A stretch of 64,000 bases of DNA. Origin: Mycobacterium sp. SMC-2. Its GTDB lineage: Bacteria > Actinomycetota > Actinomycetes > Mycobacteriales > Mycobacteriaceae. A program made the position numbers and the translations under genes. Position 1 is the first letter of the stretch. Every line of letters starts with the position of its first letter. The notes under the pieces are model-generated. The model had not been told where the DNA came from, ran no database searches, and was given only the letters and a program-made list of their open reading frames with translations. Shown here piece by piece: positions 17,186 to 26,522 of this stretch. The stretch spans positions 5,456,001-5,520,000 of the forward strand of contig NZ_CP079863.1 of assembly GCF_025263485.1 (NCBI RefSeq), read 5' to 3'.

Positions 17186-17535
17186 CGCTACCCGGCTGCG
17201 CTAAACCGACCGCCCTCAAGGCGGGCTTCGCATCGGTGTTGCATCGCCACCGTCGGATCGCTCACGTCAGCAGGCATGCAATCTGCCGGCTTCGCCCCCA
17301 GCGCCGCGCAGCCATCGGCACACGGCCGGCCCGAGATGGCAAGTGAGCACCAGGGCAGGGTCTTGCGCCTAGCGACATAGCGGTGAATTTAACTACCTTA
17401 AAAAATCGCTGTCAAGCGCCCAGAACCCTTTAATTAAGTTAGGTAGGTTGCTAGCCTGGCGCGCGTGTCTCGTCAATGCGTGGGTCTCGTTGACCAGCTG
17501 TGCACGGCATTGACACCTGGCAGAGGCAGACTGCG
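17186..17535. promoter_or_regulatory. Divergent promoter region, thioesterase / mce
   Basis: 350 bases without a supported gene. The first half is ordinary GC-rich DNA. From 17387 to 17450 it becomes AT-rich, with ATTTAACTACC (17387-17397), TTAATTAAG (17431-17439) and AGGTAGGTT (17441-17449); the AACTACCT and AGGTAGGTT pieces are an imperfect inverted repeat. This is the likely mce promoter/operator zone. No yrbE gene is present here, unlike usual mce operons. Confidence 0.4.
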
Positions 17536-18756
17536 GTGACCGCAGACGCGCTAACCCCGCGCCCCTTCCCCTGGCTGTCAGTGCTACGACCCATTGCGGG
17601 GTTAGGGACCATCCTCGCAACCGCCCTGGTTTTCGTGTTTGTGGCGGACATCTTCCAAGGCAACTTAACTAGAACCGTTCCGGTGACGGTGCTGTCGGAT
17701 CGTGCCGGACTTGCGATGAGTCCGGACGCCAGGGTGAAAATGTTGGGCGTCCAGGTCGGCAAGGTGTCCTGGATCGAAGACTTGCCCGACGGCGGAGCCG
17801 CGATCCACCTTGCGATGGACCCAGCGCGGCTGCATCTCATTCCGGCCAATGTTCTCGTCGACGTCGCATCCACGACGGTGTTCGGTGCCAAGTTCGTGCA
17901 GCTGGTGCCTCCCGCGGACCCATCGCGTGCGCCGATGTACGCCGGGCAAGTACTGGATTCCAAGCATGTCACCATCGAGATCAACACGGTGTTCCAACAG
18001 CTGACGTCGGTGTTATCAGAAGTCGAGCCCGCCAAGCTCAACGAGACGCTTGGCGCAATCGCATCGGCATTGCGCGGGCGGGGCGAGAAATTCGGTCAGA
18101 TGGTTTCACATCTGAACAAATTTCTGGCCACGGTTGATCCGAGCCTGCGCACCTTGAGCCATGACATCGAGGTCTCGCCAGCGGTCATGAATGCCTATGC
18201 CGATGCTGCGCCGGATCTCGTCAAGATTGCCGGCAACGCGACGCAAGTGAGCAAGACCTTCGTCGAAGAACAGCAGAACTTGGACACGTTGCTGATCAGC
18301 ACGATCGGACTGGCCGATGTCGGAAACGACGTGGTGGGCAACAACCGGCAAGCGCTCACCGATGTAGTTCATCTTCTAGTGCCGACCACAGATCTGGCGA
18401 ACCAATACCACGAGGGGCTGACCTGCTCGCTGCGGGGAATGTTGCCGCTGGTGCATACCCCGGCGTTGCCCGATCCCGGCGTTGTTATCTCAGTCAGTTT
18501 GCTGTTCGGTCGGGAACGATATCGGTACCCGTCGAACTTGCCAAAGGTCGCGGCGAAAGGCGGTCCGCACTGTATGGATTTGCCGAATGTGCCGTTCGCC
18601 AAGCGGGAGCCCTTCCTTGTCACCGACGTGGGCGCTAACCCAGCGCAGTACGGAAACCAAGGAATCCTGCTGAATTCCGATCGGCTCAAGCAAATGCTTT
18701 TCGGGCCGATCGACGGGCCGCCGCGCAACTCTACACAGATCGGTCAGCCGGGATGA
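17536..18756 (+). CDS. mceA: Mce-family protein A (MceA-type)
   Basis: A protein of about 406 residues and the first gene of the mce cluster. It has one N-terminal membrane segment (IAGLGTILATALVFVFVADIF). An MCE/MlaD domain follows (VTVLSDRAGLAM, VKMLGVQVGKV), then a long helical region with NKFLATVDP. Mce proteins form a periplasmic shaft that carries lipids or sterols across the mycobacterial envelope. The frame also allows a GTG at 17500, but the GTG at 17536 has GAGGCA upstream. The stop overlaps mceB by four bases. In other mce operons two yrbE permease genes precede mceA; none does here. Confidence 0.85.
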   Translation: MTADALTPRPFPWLSVLRPIAGLGTILATALVFVFVADIFQGNLTRTVPVTVLSDRAGLAMSPDARVKMLGVQVGKVSWIEDLPDGGAAIHLAMDPARLHLIPANVLVDVASTTVFGAKFVQLVPPADPSRAPMYAGQVLDSKHVTIEINTVFQQLTSVLSEVEPAKLNETLGAIASALRGRGEKFGQMVSHLNKFLATVDPSLRTLSHDIEVSPAVMNAYADAAPDLVKIAGNATQVSKTFVEEQQNLDTLLISTIGLADVGNDVVGNNRQALTDVVHLLVPTTDLANQYHEGLTCSLRGMLPLVHTPALPDPGVVISVSLLFGRERYRYPSNLPKVAAKGGPHCMDLPNVPFAKREPFLVTDVGANPAQYGNQGILLNSDRLKQMLFGPIDGPPRNSTQIGQPG

Positions 18757-19778
18757 GCGCCCTTGCGCGCACAGGCGTCAAATTCGGACTCTTCGCGACC
18801 CTGACGGCGGTCTTAACAGGGTTCCTGCTCGTTGTCTTCAGCGAATACCGCACCGGTTCAACGAATGGATATTCGGCGGTCTTCGCCGATGCGTCGCGGC
18901 TCAAGGCAGGCGATTCGGTGCGTGCCGCCGGTATCCGGGTTGGCACGGTCAACGGCGTTGCGCTGCAACCGGACAACACCGTCTTGGTGACGTTCGATGC
19001 TGACCGCAACGTCGTGCTGACCACAGGTACCCGGCTGGCCGTGCGTTACCTCAATCTGGTAGGAGATCGCTACCTGGACCTGATAGACGGTCCCGGTTCG
19101 ATGCGGATCCTCCCTGCCCACGCGCAGATTCCCCGGGACCGTACCGAGCCGGCGCTGGATCTGGATCTCTTGCTAAGTGGGCTCAAACCGGTAATCCATG
19201 GCCTGAATTCTCAACAGGTCAACGCGCTGACCGCATCGCTGCTGCAGATCGTACAGGGACAGGGAGGAACGCTGCAATCTCTACTGTCCAAGACATCGTC
19301 GTTCACCAGCGGGTTAGCGGACAACGACCAAGTGATCAAACAGCTCATCGACAATCTCAACACCGTTGTCGCAACGCTCGACAAGAACGGTGACAAGTTT
19401 TCGGGTGCGGTCGATCGCCTCGAGCGGCTGGTGAGCGGGTTGTCGGCCGACCGCGATCCGATCGGTGCTGCCATCGATTCGCTGGACAACGGAACCGCAT
19501 CGATCGCGAACCTGCTGGCCACAGCGCGCCCGCCGTTGGCTGCAACGGTGGGCCAGTTAAATCGATTGGCGCCCATCCTCGATCAGGACAAAGACCACCT
19601 CGACGCCGCGCTGCAAAGAGCCCCTGAGAACTACCGCAAGCTGGCGCGATTCGGTTCGTACGGAAGCTTCGTCAACTACTACATCTGCGAACTGTCATTG
19701 CGCGTAACCGATCTGCAGGGTCGCACCGTCGTGGTCCCGTGGTTCAAGCAGAAAGACGGGAGGTGCGCAGAGCCCTGA
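18753..19778 (+). CDS. mceB: Mce-family protein B
   Basis: A 341-residue Mce protein. It has an N-terminal hydrophobic anchor (FGLFATLTAVLTGFLLVVF), an MCE domain with FADASRLKAGDSVRAAGI and VGTV near 45-70, and helical C-terminal repeats. It ends in a Cys-containing tail, GSFVNYYICEL to CAEP, typical of MceB. It overlaps mceA and mceC at both ends, so it is one member of a co-translated set. Expected to sit in the cell envelope as part of the substrate-import complex. Confidence 0.88.
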   Translation: MSALARTGVKFGLFATLTAVLTGFLLVVFSEYRTGSTNGYSAVFADASRLKAGDSVRAAGIRVGTVNGVALQPDNTVLVTFDADRNVVLTTGTRLAVRYLNLVGDRYLDLIDGPGSMRILPAHAQIPRDRTEPALDLDLLLSGLKPVIHGLNSQQVNALTASLLQIVQGQGGTLQSLLSKTSSFTSGLADNDQVIKQLIDNLNTVVATLDKNGDKFSGAVDRLERLVSGLSADRDPIGAAIDSLDNGTASIANLLATARPPLAATVGQLNRLAPILDQDKDHLDAALQRAPENYRKLARFGSYGSFVNYYICELSLRVTDLQGRTVVVPWFKQKDGRCAEP

Positions 19779-20860
19779 TGTTGAGGTACCGCGAAGCCAA
19801 GATGATGCGCGCCGGGTTCATCGGCGTGGTCCTGGTCGTATTGATTGTCGCGGTCGGGCTGCAACCGCAGCGGCTGGTGTCGTTGGCGACCGACGTCAGA
19901 TATAGGGCACTGTTCGCTGAGGCGGGCGGCCTTGCTCTGGGCGACGCCGTGACGGTGTCGGGTATCAAAGTCGGGGCGGTGTCCGATGTTTCACTGCACA
20001 GCGGTAAGGCGCTGGTCACGTTCACCATCAACAGCAAAGTCCGGCTGGGATCCGACAGCACTGCTCATATCCGCACCGGATCGCTGTTGGGCCAACGGGT
20101 GCTGACCCTAGAGCCCGCCGGCCGCCGAAGGATGTCGCCGAACGAGGTCATCCCGGTCTCGCGCACTTCGTCGCCCTATTCACTGGTCGACGCGGTCAGC
20201 GACCTCACAACCAATGTTGCCGGAACCGACACCCAAACGCTCAACCAATCACTGGATACTCTCGCTGCCACAATCAATAGAGTTGCACCGCAATTGGGCC
20301 CCACATTTGACGGGCTGACCCGGCTGTCGCGCGCACTCAACGGCCGCAATGAGGTGCTGCGCGAGTTGCTCAACAGCGCTGGCAACGTGACCGGGATCTT
20401 GGCCGAACGCAGCCAACAGCTCAACACGTTGCTTCTCAACGCCAACGACCTAATCGGCGTTCTCAACGAACGCCGGCAAGCGATCGTCGATTTGCTCGGC
20501 AGCACCTCTGCGCTGGCCAAGCAGCTCTCCGGGCTGGTGGCGGACAACCAAAAGGAATTGGCTCCGATCTTAGACAAGCTCAATTCGGTCACCGCGATGC
20601 TGGAAAAGAACCGTGACAACATCGCCAAAGCACTGCCAGGGATGGCGAAATTCCAAGTCACTCAAGCCGAGACCGTCGCCAATGGCTTCTACTACAACGC
20701 CTTCGTGCCCAACCTTCCCCCCGCGCAAAACTTGCAACCTTTTCTGGATTACGCGTTCGGGTTCCGGCGGGGCACCAACGCGGGCCAGCCGCCGGATAAT
20801 GCCGGGCCTAGGGCCGAATTCCCGTTTCCCTACAACGGAATTCCGGGAGGTTCCCGATGA
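19778..20860 (+). CDS. mceC: Mce-family protein C
   Basis: A 360-residue Mce protein. It has an N-terminal anchor (AGFIGVVLVVLIVAVGL) and an MCE domain (LFAEAGGLALGDAVTVSGIKVG). A long coiled or helical middle includes LNERRQAIVDLL, followed by a C-terminal YNAFVPNLPPAQN segment. The frame is open upstream of this start, but the ATG at 19778 overlaps the mceB stop (TGATG) and precedes the membrane segment, so it is chosen. It ends with a 4-base overlap into mceD. Confidence 0.88.
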   Translation: MLRYREAKMMRAGFIGVVLVVLIVAVGLQPQRLVSLATDVRYRALFAEAGGLALGDAVTVSGIKVGAVSDVSLHSGKALVTFTINSKVRLGSDSTAHIRTGSLLGQRVLTLEPAGRRRMSPNEVIPVSRTSSPYSLVDAVSDLTTNVAGTDTQTLNQSLDTLAATINRVAPQLGPTFDGLTRLSRALNGRNEVLRELLNSAGNVTGILAERSQQLNTLLLNANDLIGVLNERRQAIVDLLGSTSALAKQLSGLVADNQKELAPILDKLNSVTAMLEKNRDNIAKALPGMAKFQVTQAETVANGFYYNAFVPNLPPAQNLQPFLDYAFGFRRGTNAGQPPDNAGPRAEFPFPYNGIPGGSR

Positions 20861-22254
20861 ACCGAAGGCGGTTGGTTGCCGTGACCGCAGCTGTGCTCGT
20901 CGGACTCATCATCGGTGGGGCGACCCCGCTCATTCGTCAGTCGTACTTCGCACCTAAGACGGTCACCGCGGTCTTCACCACCGCCACCGGCATTTACCCG
21001 GGAGACGAAGTCCGGGTCGCCGGGGTCAAGGTGGGCAACATCAGATCCATCAAGCCTGACGGCACGCAGATAACGATGACGTTGAATGTCAACCACGATG
21101 TGCCCATCCCCGCGGATGCCAAGGCGGTGATCGTCGCCCAAAATCTCGTCGCCGCAAGGTATGTGCAGCTTGCACCCGCCTACGAGTCGAGCGGGCCCAC
21201 AATGCCCGATGGGGCGGTGATCCCCGTTGACCGCACCGCGGTGCCCGTCGAATGGGACGAGGTCAAAACCCAGCTGATGCGGCTGGCAACCGACTTAGGA
21301 CCGACAAGTGGCGTGTCGAGCACCTCGGTGTCGCGGTTCATCGACAGCGCGGCCAATGCGATGAACGGCAACGGCGACAAACTGCGCCAGACGCTAGCGC
21401 AATTGTCCGGGATCGGCCGCATCCTGGCCGACGGTAGCGGCAACATCGTCGACATCCTCAAGAACCTGCAGACCTTCGTTACCGCGCTGCGCGACAGCAA
21501 CACTCAGATCGTGCAATTTGAGGACCACTTCGCCTCACTGACCAGTGTGCTCAATGGTAGCCGCTCCGACCTGGACTCCGCGCTCAACGATCTCTCGGTC
21601 GCGGTCGGCGAGGTACAGCGGTTCATCGCTGGCACCCGCGACAAGGCATCCGAGCAAGTACAGCGGCTGGCCAACGTCACCCAAACAATTACCGATCACC
21701 GAATCGATTTGGAAAACATCCTGCACGTCGCGCCTAACGCCTTTGCCAACGGCTACAACATGTACAGCCCGGACACCGGAAGCGTTGTCGGGGCGGCGAC
21801 ATTCCAGAACTTCGCCAACCCGCTCTTCGCCATCTGCGGTGCCATTACCGCCGTCGCCGATGCAACCTCGTCCGAAACCGGAAAGCTGTGTGCGCAATAC
21901 CTCGGCCCCGGATTGAGCCGGTTCAATTTCAACTATCTGCCGTTCCCGACCGACCCGTACCTGATGAAGTCGCCGGACAACATCATCTACTCCGATCCGA
22001 AACTGGCCCCCGGCGGTGCCGGCCCAGCGGAGACACCACCCGAAATTCCGCCAGCGGTGTCCGCGTACACCGGACTCAACGGCGATGTCCCCCCGCCGCC
22101 GGGGTATGGGCAGCCACCCGCGGTCGCTCCGGGCCCCTCCGCCCCAGATCATTTGCCGGCGTTCCCATCACCTGCGTTATACCCGGGCGCGCCGGTCTCA
22201 ACGCCGACCAGCTTGTCGCAGATGCTGTTGCCGGCGGACGGACCGGCATCATGA
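20857..22254 (+). CDS. mceD: Mce-family protein D
   Basis: A 465-residue Mce protein. An N-terminal membrane anchor (VTAAVLVGLIIGGATPL) is followed by an MCE domain (FTTATGIYPGDEVRVAGVKVG). Long helices follow, and the C-terminal tail of about 80 residues is rich in Pro and Gly (PPPPGYGQPPAV), as in other MceD proteins. The tail probably spans or contacts the cell wall. The ATG overlaps mceC by four bases, and the stop overlaps mceE by four bases. Confidence 0.88.
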   Translation: MNRRRLVAVTAAVLVGLIIGGATPLIRQSYFAPKTVTAVFTTATGIYPGDEVRVAGVKVGNIRSIKPDGTQITMTLNVNHDVPIPADAKAVIVAQNLVAARYVQLAPAYESSGPTMPDGAVIPVDRTAVPVEWDEVKTQLMRLATDLGPTSGVSSTSVSRFIDSAANAMNGNGDKLRQTLAQLSGIGRILADGSGNIVDILKNLQTFVTALRDSNTQIVQFEDHFASLTSVLNGSRSDLDSALNDLSVAVGEVQRFIAGTRDKASEQVQRLANVTQTITDHRIDLENILHVAPNAFANGYNMYSPDTGSVVGAATFQNFANPLFAICGAITAVADATSSETGKLCAQYLGPGLSRFNFNYLPFPTDPYLMKSPDNIIYSDPKLAPGGAGPAETPPEIPPAVSAYTGLNGDVPPPPGYGQPPAVAPGPSAPDHLPAFPSPALYPGAPVSTPTSLSQMLLPADGPAS

Positions 22255-23492
22255 CCGGCTGGAGGTCGGCGCATCGGATCCTCGTGATCGGTGCCGCGGT
22301 AATCCTCACCGTCACCGGCTGTGCTTTTCGGGGGCTGAACTCGTTGCCATTGCCCGGAGCGGTGGGCCGGGGCGCCGGAGCCACGATCTACCACGTCGAA
22401 ATCGCCAACGTCGGCACGCTGGAATCAAACTCACCGGTGATGATGAAAGACGTCGTCGTCGGCAGCGTGGGGAACATGACCTTCACGAACTGGCACGCCG
22501 ATGTCGAGGTATCGGTGCGGCCCGGCGTGGTGATCCCCGCCAACGCCGTCGCCACCGTCGGTCAGACCAGCCTCCTGGGATCCATGCACCTGGCGCTCGA
22601 TGCGCCCCTGGGCCAACCACCGCGCGGGCGACTCGAGCCGGGCGCCACCATCCCGTTGGACAGATCATCGGCCTACCCGTCGACCGAGCAGACGCTGGCG
22701 TCGCTGTCGGCCGTCGTCAGCGGCGGCGGGTTAGGACAGATCGGCGATATCGTCCACAACCTCAACACCGCGCTGTCCGGGCGGGAAACCGATTTCCGCG
22801 ATCTGTTGACCAGATTGGACACCTTCGTCGGCACGCTGGATAGCCAGCGCGACAACATCATTGGCGCCATTCAGGGTCTGAACCGGCTCGCGAGCACGTT
22901 CGCCGGACAGCGCGACGTCATCGCACGCGCGCTGCGCGATATACCACCGGCACTCGATGTCCTGATCCGGGAGCGTCCACGCCTGACCACGGCGCTCAAC
23001 AAGCTGGGAGTGCTCAGTGCCACTGCCACCCAGCTGGTCACGGACACGCAGGCCGATTTGGTGAAGAACCTGAAGAACCTCGAGCCGACACTTCGTGCAC
23101 TCGCCGACGTCGGCGCCGAACTCGACACGGTCCTGGGCTACGCGCTGACCTTTCCGTTCCCGCAGGACTTCCTCGACCGCGGCTTCCGCGGCGACTACAT
23201 CAACGTCTTCGCCGTCATGGACCTGACGATTCCCCGTCTCAAACGGGGGCTGTTGCTGGGCACTCGATGGGGTGAAGAGGGCGCGCCGCTAGTGGCGGCG
23301 CCGGGTGACCCGTATTACCTGAACTACACCTACGACCCGCTGGGGGCGCCGATCACGCCCGCACCACCGGCCGCTGCGCCAACCGGGCCGCCACCCGGGG
23401 CTGCGCCGCCGGAGGCCGGCACCCCACCGCCATCCCACCCGAAAGTCCCAGCCCCCACCGATTTTCCACCCCTGGACGAAGGCGGCCGCTGA
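22251..23492 (+). CDS. mceE: Mce-family lipoprotein E
   Basis: A 413-residue lipoprotein. The signal peptide (RILVIGAAVILTVTGC) ends in a lipobox with Cys near residue 23, as in MceE/LprK-type proteins. An MCE domain follows (YHVEIANVGTLESNSPVMMKDVVVG), then helices and a Pro-rich tail. The same frame is open for 121 codons upstream inside mceD, but the ATG at 22251 overlaps the mceD stop and begins the signal peptide. It is expected to be anchored on the outer face of the plasma membrane. Confidence 0.9.
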   Translation: MTGWRSAHRILVIGAAVILTVTGCAFRGLNSLPLPGAVGRGAGATIYHVEIANVGTLESNSPVMMKDVVVGSVGNMTFTNWHADVEVSVRPGVVIPANAVATVGQTSLLGSMHLALDAPLGQPPRGRLEPGATIPLDRSSAYPSTEQTLASLSAVVSGGGLGQIGDIVHNLNTALSGRETDFRDLLTRLDTFVGTLDSQRDNIIGAIQGLNRLASTFAGQRDVIARALRDIPPALDVLIRERPRLTTALNKLGVLSATATQLVTDTQADLVKNLKNLEPTLRALADVGAELDTVLGYALTFPFPQDFLDRGFRGDYINVFAVMDLTIPRLKRGLLLGTRWGEEGAPLVAAPGDPYYLNYTYDPLGAPITPAPPAAAPTGPPPGAAPPEAGTPPPSHPKVPAPTDFPPLDEGGR

Positions 23493-25087
23493 TGCTGACC
23501 CGCTTTGTCCGAATTCAATTGATCATCTTCACGATCGCTTCCGTTGTTGGAGTTGTGGTGATGGTGTTCGACTACATGCAGGTGCCAACGCTCTTGGGTC
23601 TCGGCCGCATCAGTGTGAAGCTGGAGTTACCCGCCTCGGGCGGCCTATACCGGTTCAGCAACGTCACGTACCGCGGGATTCAGGTCGGCAAGGTCACCGA
23701 CCTTGAGATCATGGCGGTCAACCGCGTGGAAGCGACACTGTCGCTGGATATCTCACCGAAGATCCCGGCAAACCTGGTCGCCGAGGTGCGCAGCATCTCA
23801 GCTGTCGGTGAACAGTACGTCGACCTCAAGCCACGCACCAACTCGCCGCCGTACCTGCACAACGGATCGATTATCGCCTTGGACGACACCACAATTCCGC
23901 AGCAAGTCGGGCCGATGCTCGATCAGGTCAGCGCGCTGGTCAACAGCATCCCCAAACACGAGCTCGGCGCACTGCTCGACGAATCTTTCAAAGCATTCAA
24001 TGGCGCGGGCTACGACCTTGGATCGCTGTTAGACTCATCGGCTGCGGTGTCCGGTGACCTCGCTCCTGCCTCCGACCGCGTCCGTTCGCTGATCGACGAC
24101 AGCGCACCGCTAGTCGACTCCCAAGTCCAGACCACTGACGCGATCAGAGTGTGGGCACGCAGCCTCGCTGGAATCACCGAGCAGGTGGCAAGCGATGACC
24201 GACAGATGCGCACGCTATTGCGTAGCGGGCCCGGGTCCGCCCAAGAGGTTGCACGCCTACTCAATCAAGTGAAACCCACATTGCCAATATTGCTCGCCAA
24301 CCTCAGCACGGTGGGTCAAGTCGGGGTGACCTACAACCCGTCTCTCGAGCAACTGCTCGTGTTGCTGCCACCCTATGTTGCCTCTACCCAAACATATGCT
24401 CGTGTCGACAATAACCCGACCGGGTTACCGCAGGGCGAGTTCGCGCTCACGCTAGGCGACCCCCCTTCGTGCACCGTCGGCTTTCTGCCCCCGTCGCAAT
24501 GGCGATCACCGGAAGAAACTACCACCGTCGACACCCCGGACGGGCTGTACTGCAAACTCCCGCAGGATTCACCGATCGCGGTGCGCGGAGCCCGCAACTA
24601 CCCATGCATGGGCCACCCTGGGAAACGCGCGCCCACCGTCCAAATCTGTAACAGCGATAAGCCTTACGAGCCACTGGCCATGCGCCAGCACGCACTCGGC
24701 CCATACCCACTCGACCCTAATCTGATCGCGCAAGGTATCCCGCCCGACGACCGAACCACCGTCGACAACCGCATCTTCGGCCCCGTCGAGGGAACACCGC
24801 CACCCGCTGGGACTTCGCCACCGCCCGGCGGAGCGCCATTGGCACCAGATCCGCAGCAAGGCCCGAATCCGCCCGGTGATGCACATTCGACAACCGACGC
24901 ACCAGCCGGCCCTGCGGCGGCTCCCAGCGGCTTCAAAGGAACGGAACCCGGCCCGTCCGTTGGACTCGTCCGATACAACCCGCACACCGGTGAATATCTG
25001 GCGTATGACGGGAAGTGGTATCAGCAGTCCAATCTGGTAGCCGCTAAGACGCCGAAGTCCTGGCGGGACATGCTGCTACGCGGATGA
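23492..25087 (+). CDS. mceF: Mce-family protein F
   Basis: A 531-residue Mce protein and the last gene of the cluster. It has an N-terminal anchor (LIIFTIASVVGVVVMVF), an MCE domain (KLELPASGGLYRFSNVTYRGIQVGKV) and a helical middle. The long tail is rich in Pro, Gly and Ala (PPPAGTSPPPGGAPL) and ends YDGKWYQQSNL-PKSWRDMLL. The ATG overlaps the mceE stop (TGATG). No mam (Mce-associated) genes follow; the next gene is a P450. Confidence 0.88.
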   Translation: MLTRFVRIQLIIFTIASVVGVVVMVFDYMQVPTLLGLGRISVKLELPASGGLYRFSNVTYRGIQVGKVTDLEIMAVNRVEATLSLDISPKIPANLVAEVRSISAVGEQYVDLKPRTNSPPYLHNGSIIALDDTTIPQQVGPMLDQVSALVNSIPKHELGALLDESFKAFNGAGYDLGSLLDSSAAVSGDLAPASDRVRSLIDDSAPLVDSQVQTTDAIRVWARSLAGITEQVASDDRQMRTLLRSGPGSAQEVARLLNQVKPTLPILLANLSTVGQVGVTYNPSLEQLLVLLPPYVASTQTYARVDNNPTGLPQGEFALTLGDPPSCTVGFLPPSQWRSPEETTTVDTPDGLYCKLPQDSPIAVRGARNYPCMGHPGKRAPTVQICNSDKPYEPLAMRQHALGPYPLDPNLIAQGIPPDDRTTVDNRIFGPVEGTPPPAGTSPPPGGAPLAPDPQQGPNPPGDAHSTTDAPAGPAAAPSGFKGTEPGPSVGLVRYNPHTGEYLAYDGKWYQQSNLVAAKTPKSWRDMLLRG

Positions 25088-25276
25088 CGAGCCTCCGTGA
25101 GCGCCTTCGGAAAGGACAGGTATGCGATTCGCATTCGCCCACGGCGGATTCCATGCCGTGTGCCTCGGCGTCGAGCAGTTGAGCATCGACCAAACCGCCC
25201 GGGCCGATCATCCCCGGCTAGGTACGGAAACCGATGTATGCGAACATCTTTCGATGATAATGGAAGGATAGATGCC

Positions 25277-26479
25277 ATGAAGGTCAGCGCCGCTAGTGAC
25301 GTCTACTACGACCCATACGACATGGAGCTCAACACGGATCCCTATCCGGCATTTCGGCGGCTCCGCGAAGAGGCGCCGCTGTATTACAACGAGCAGCATG
25401 ACTTTTACGCGCTGAGCCGATTTGCAGACGTCAATCAGGCACTGGTTGACTACCAGACCTTCAGTTCCGCGCGGGGCGTGATCCTGGAACTGATCAAGGC
25501 GAACATCGATATCCCGCCCGGTATGCTCCTCTTCGAGGATCCCCCGGTCCACGACATTCATCGCAAATTGCTGGCCCGTATGTTCACGCCGCGCAAGATC
25601 AGCGACCTCGAACCCAAGATCCGGCAATTCTGCGCGCAAAGTCTCGACCCGCTGGTGGGTACCGGGCGCTTCGATTTCGTGGCCGACTTGGGCGCTCAGA
25701 TGCCGATGCGGGTGATCAGCATGCTGTTAGGTATTCCCGAAGAAGACCAAGAGGCCATCCGGGACCGCTCCAACGCGATGATGCGCACCGAAGCCGGTCA
25801 GCCGGTTTCGATGGCGTCCGACGGTATAGACAGCGGCGAGGTGTTCGCCCGATACATCGACTGGCGGGCCGACCATCCATCTGATGACATCATGACCGAG
25901 CTGCTCAATGCGGAGTTCGAGGACGAGATGGGCACCACCCGGCGGCTCACCCGTGACGAGCTGCTGCTCTACGTCAGCGTGGTCGCCGGCGCAGGCAACG
26001 AAACCACCACCCGGCTCATCGGCTGGACCGGCAAGGTGCTGGCCGAGCATCCCGACCAGCGCCGGCAACTGGTCGAAGACCCCTCATTGATCCCGCGGGC
26101 GCTCGAGGAGCTATTGCGCTACGAGCCGCCGGCCCCACACGCCGCCAGATACGTCACCCGCAACGTCGAGTACTACGGCCAGACTGTGCCCGAGGGCAGC
26201 GTGATGATGATGCTGATCGGGGCAGCCAACCGCGATCATCGCCAGTTCCCGCCCGACGGTGATGTTTTCGATATTCACCGCGAGGCTCGCCAGCACCTGA
26301 CGTTCAGTGTCGGCACACACTACTGCCTTGGCTCGGCGCTGGCCCGATTGGAAGGGCGGATCGCGTTGGAAGAGGTCTTGAAGCGCTTTCCCGAGTGGGA
26401 TGTCGACCTCACCGATGCCAGGCTGTCGCCAACCTCCACGGTACGTGGATGGGACAACATGCCAGCCATCATCCCCTGA
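25277..26479 (+). CDS. Cytochrome P450
   Basis: A 400-residue soluble bacterial P450. The I-helix AGAGNETTTRLIG carries the acid-Thr pair, the ExxR is EELLRYEP, and the haem loop is FSVGTHYCLGSALARLEG with the thiolate Cys. The open frame starts at 25097, but the ATG at 25277 has GGAAGG nine bases upstream and matches the normal P450 N-terminus. It sits 190 bases after mceF and 43 bases before a mycofactocin-type SDR, so it probably hydroxylates a hydrophobic compound whose alcohol is then oxidised by that SDR. The CYP family is not assigned. Confidence 0.92.
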   Translation: MKVSAASDVYYDPYDMELNTDPYPAFRRLREEAPLYYNEQHDFYALSRFADVNQALVDYQTFSSARGVILELIKANIDIPPGMLLFEDPPVHDIHRKLLARMFTPRKISDLEPKIRQFCAQSLDPLVGTGRFDFVADLGAQMPMRVISMLLGIPEEDQEAIRDRSNAMMRTEAGQPVSMASDGIDSGEVFARYIDWRADHPSDDIMTELLNAEFEDEMGTTRRLTRDELLLYVSVVAGAGNETTTRLIGWTGKVLAEHPDQRRQLVEDPSLIPRALEELLRYEPPAPHAARYVTRNVEYYGQTVPEGSVMMMLIGAANRDHRQFPPDGDVFDIHREARQHLTFSVGTHYCLGSALARLEGRIALEEVLKRFPEWDVDLTDARLSPTSTVRGWDNMPAIIP

Positions 26480-26522
26480 GCCACAGCGTATTTGAGTTCG
26501 ACATCAAAGAAACGAGGTAACC

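Noticed and set aside
17500-17535. Earlier GTG start for mceA at 17500
   Set aside because: It lacks a ribosome binding site, whereas the GTG at 17536 has a purine-rich GAGGCA upstream. The choice remains uncertain.
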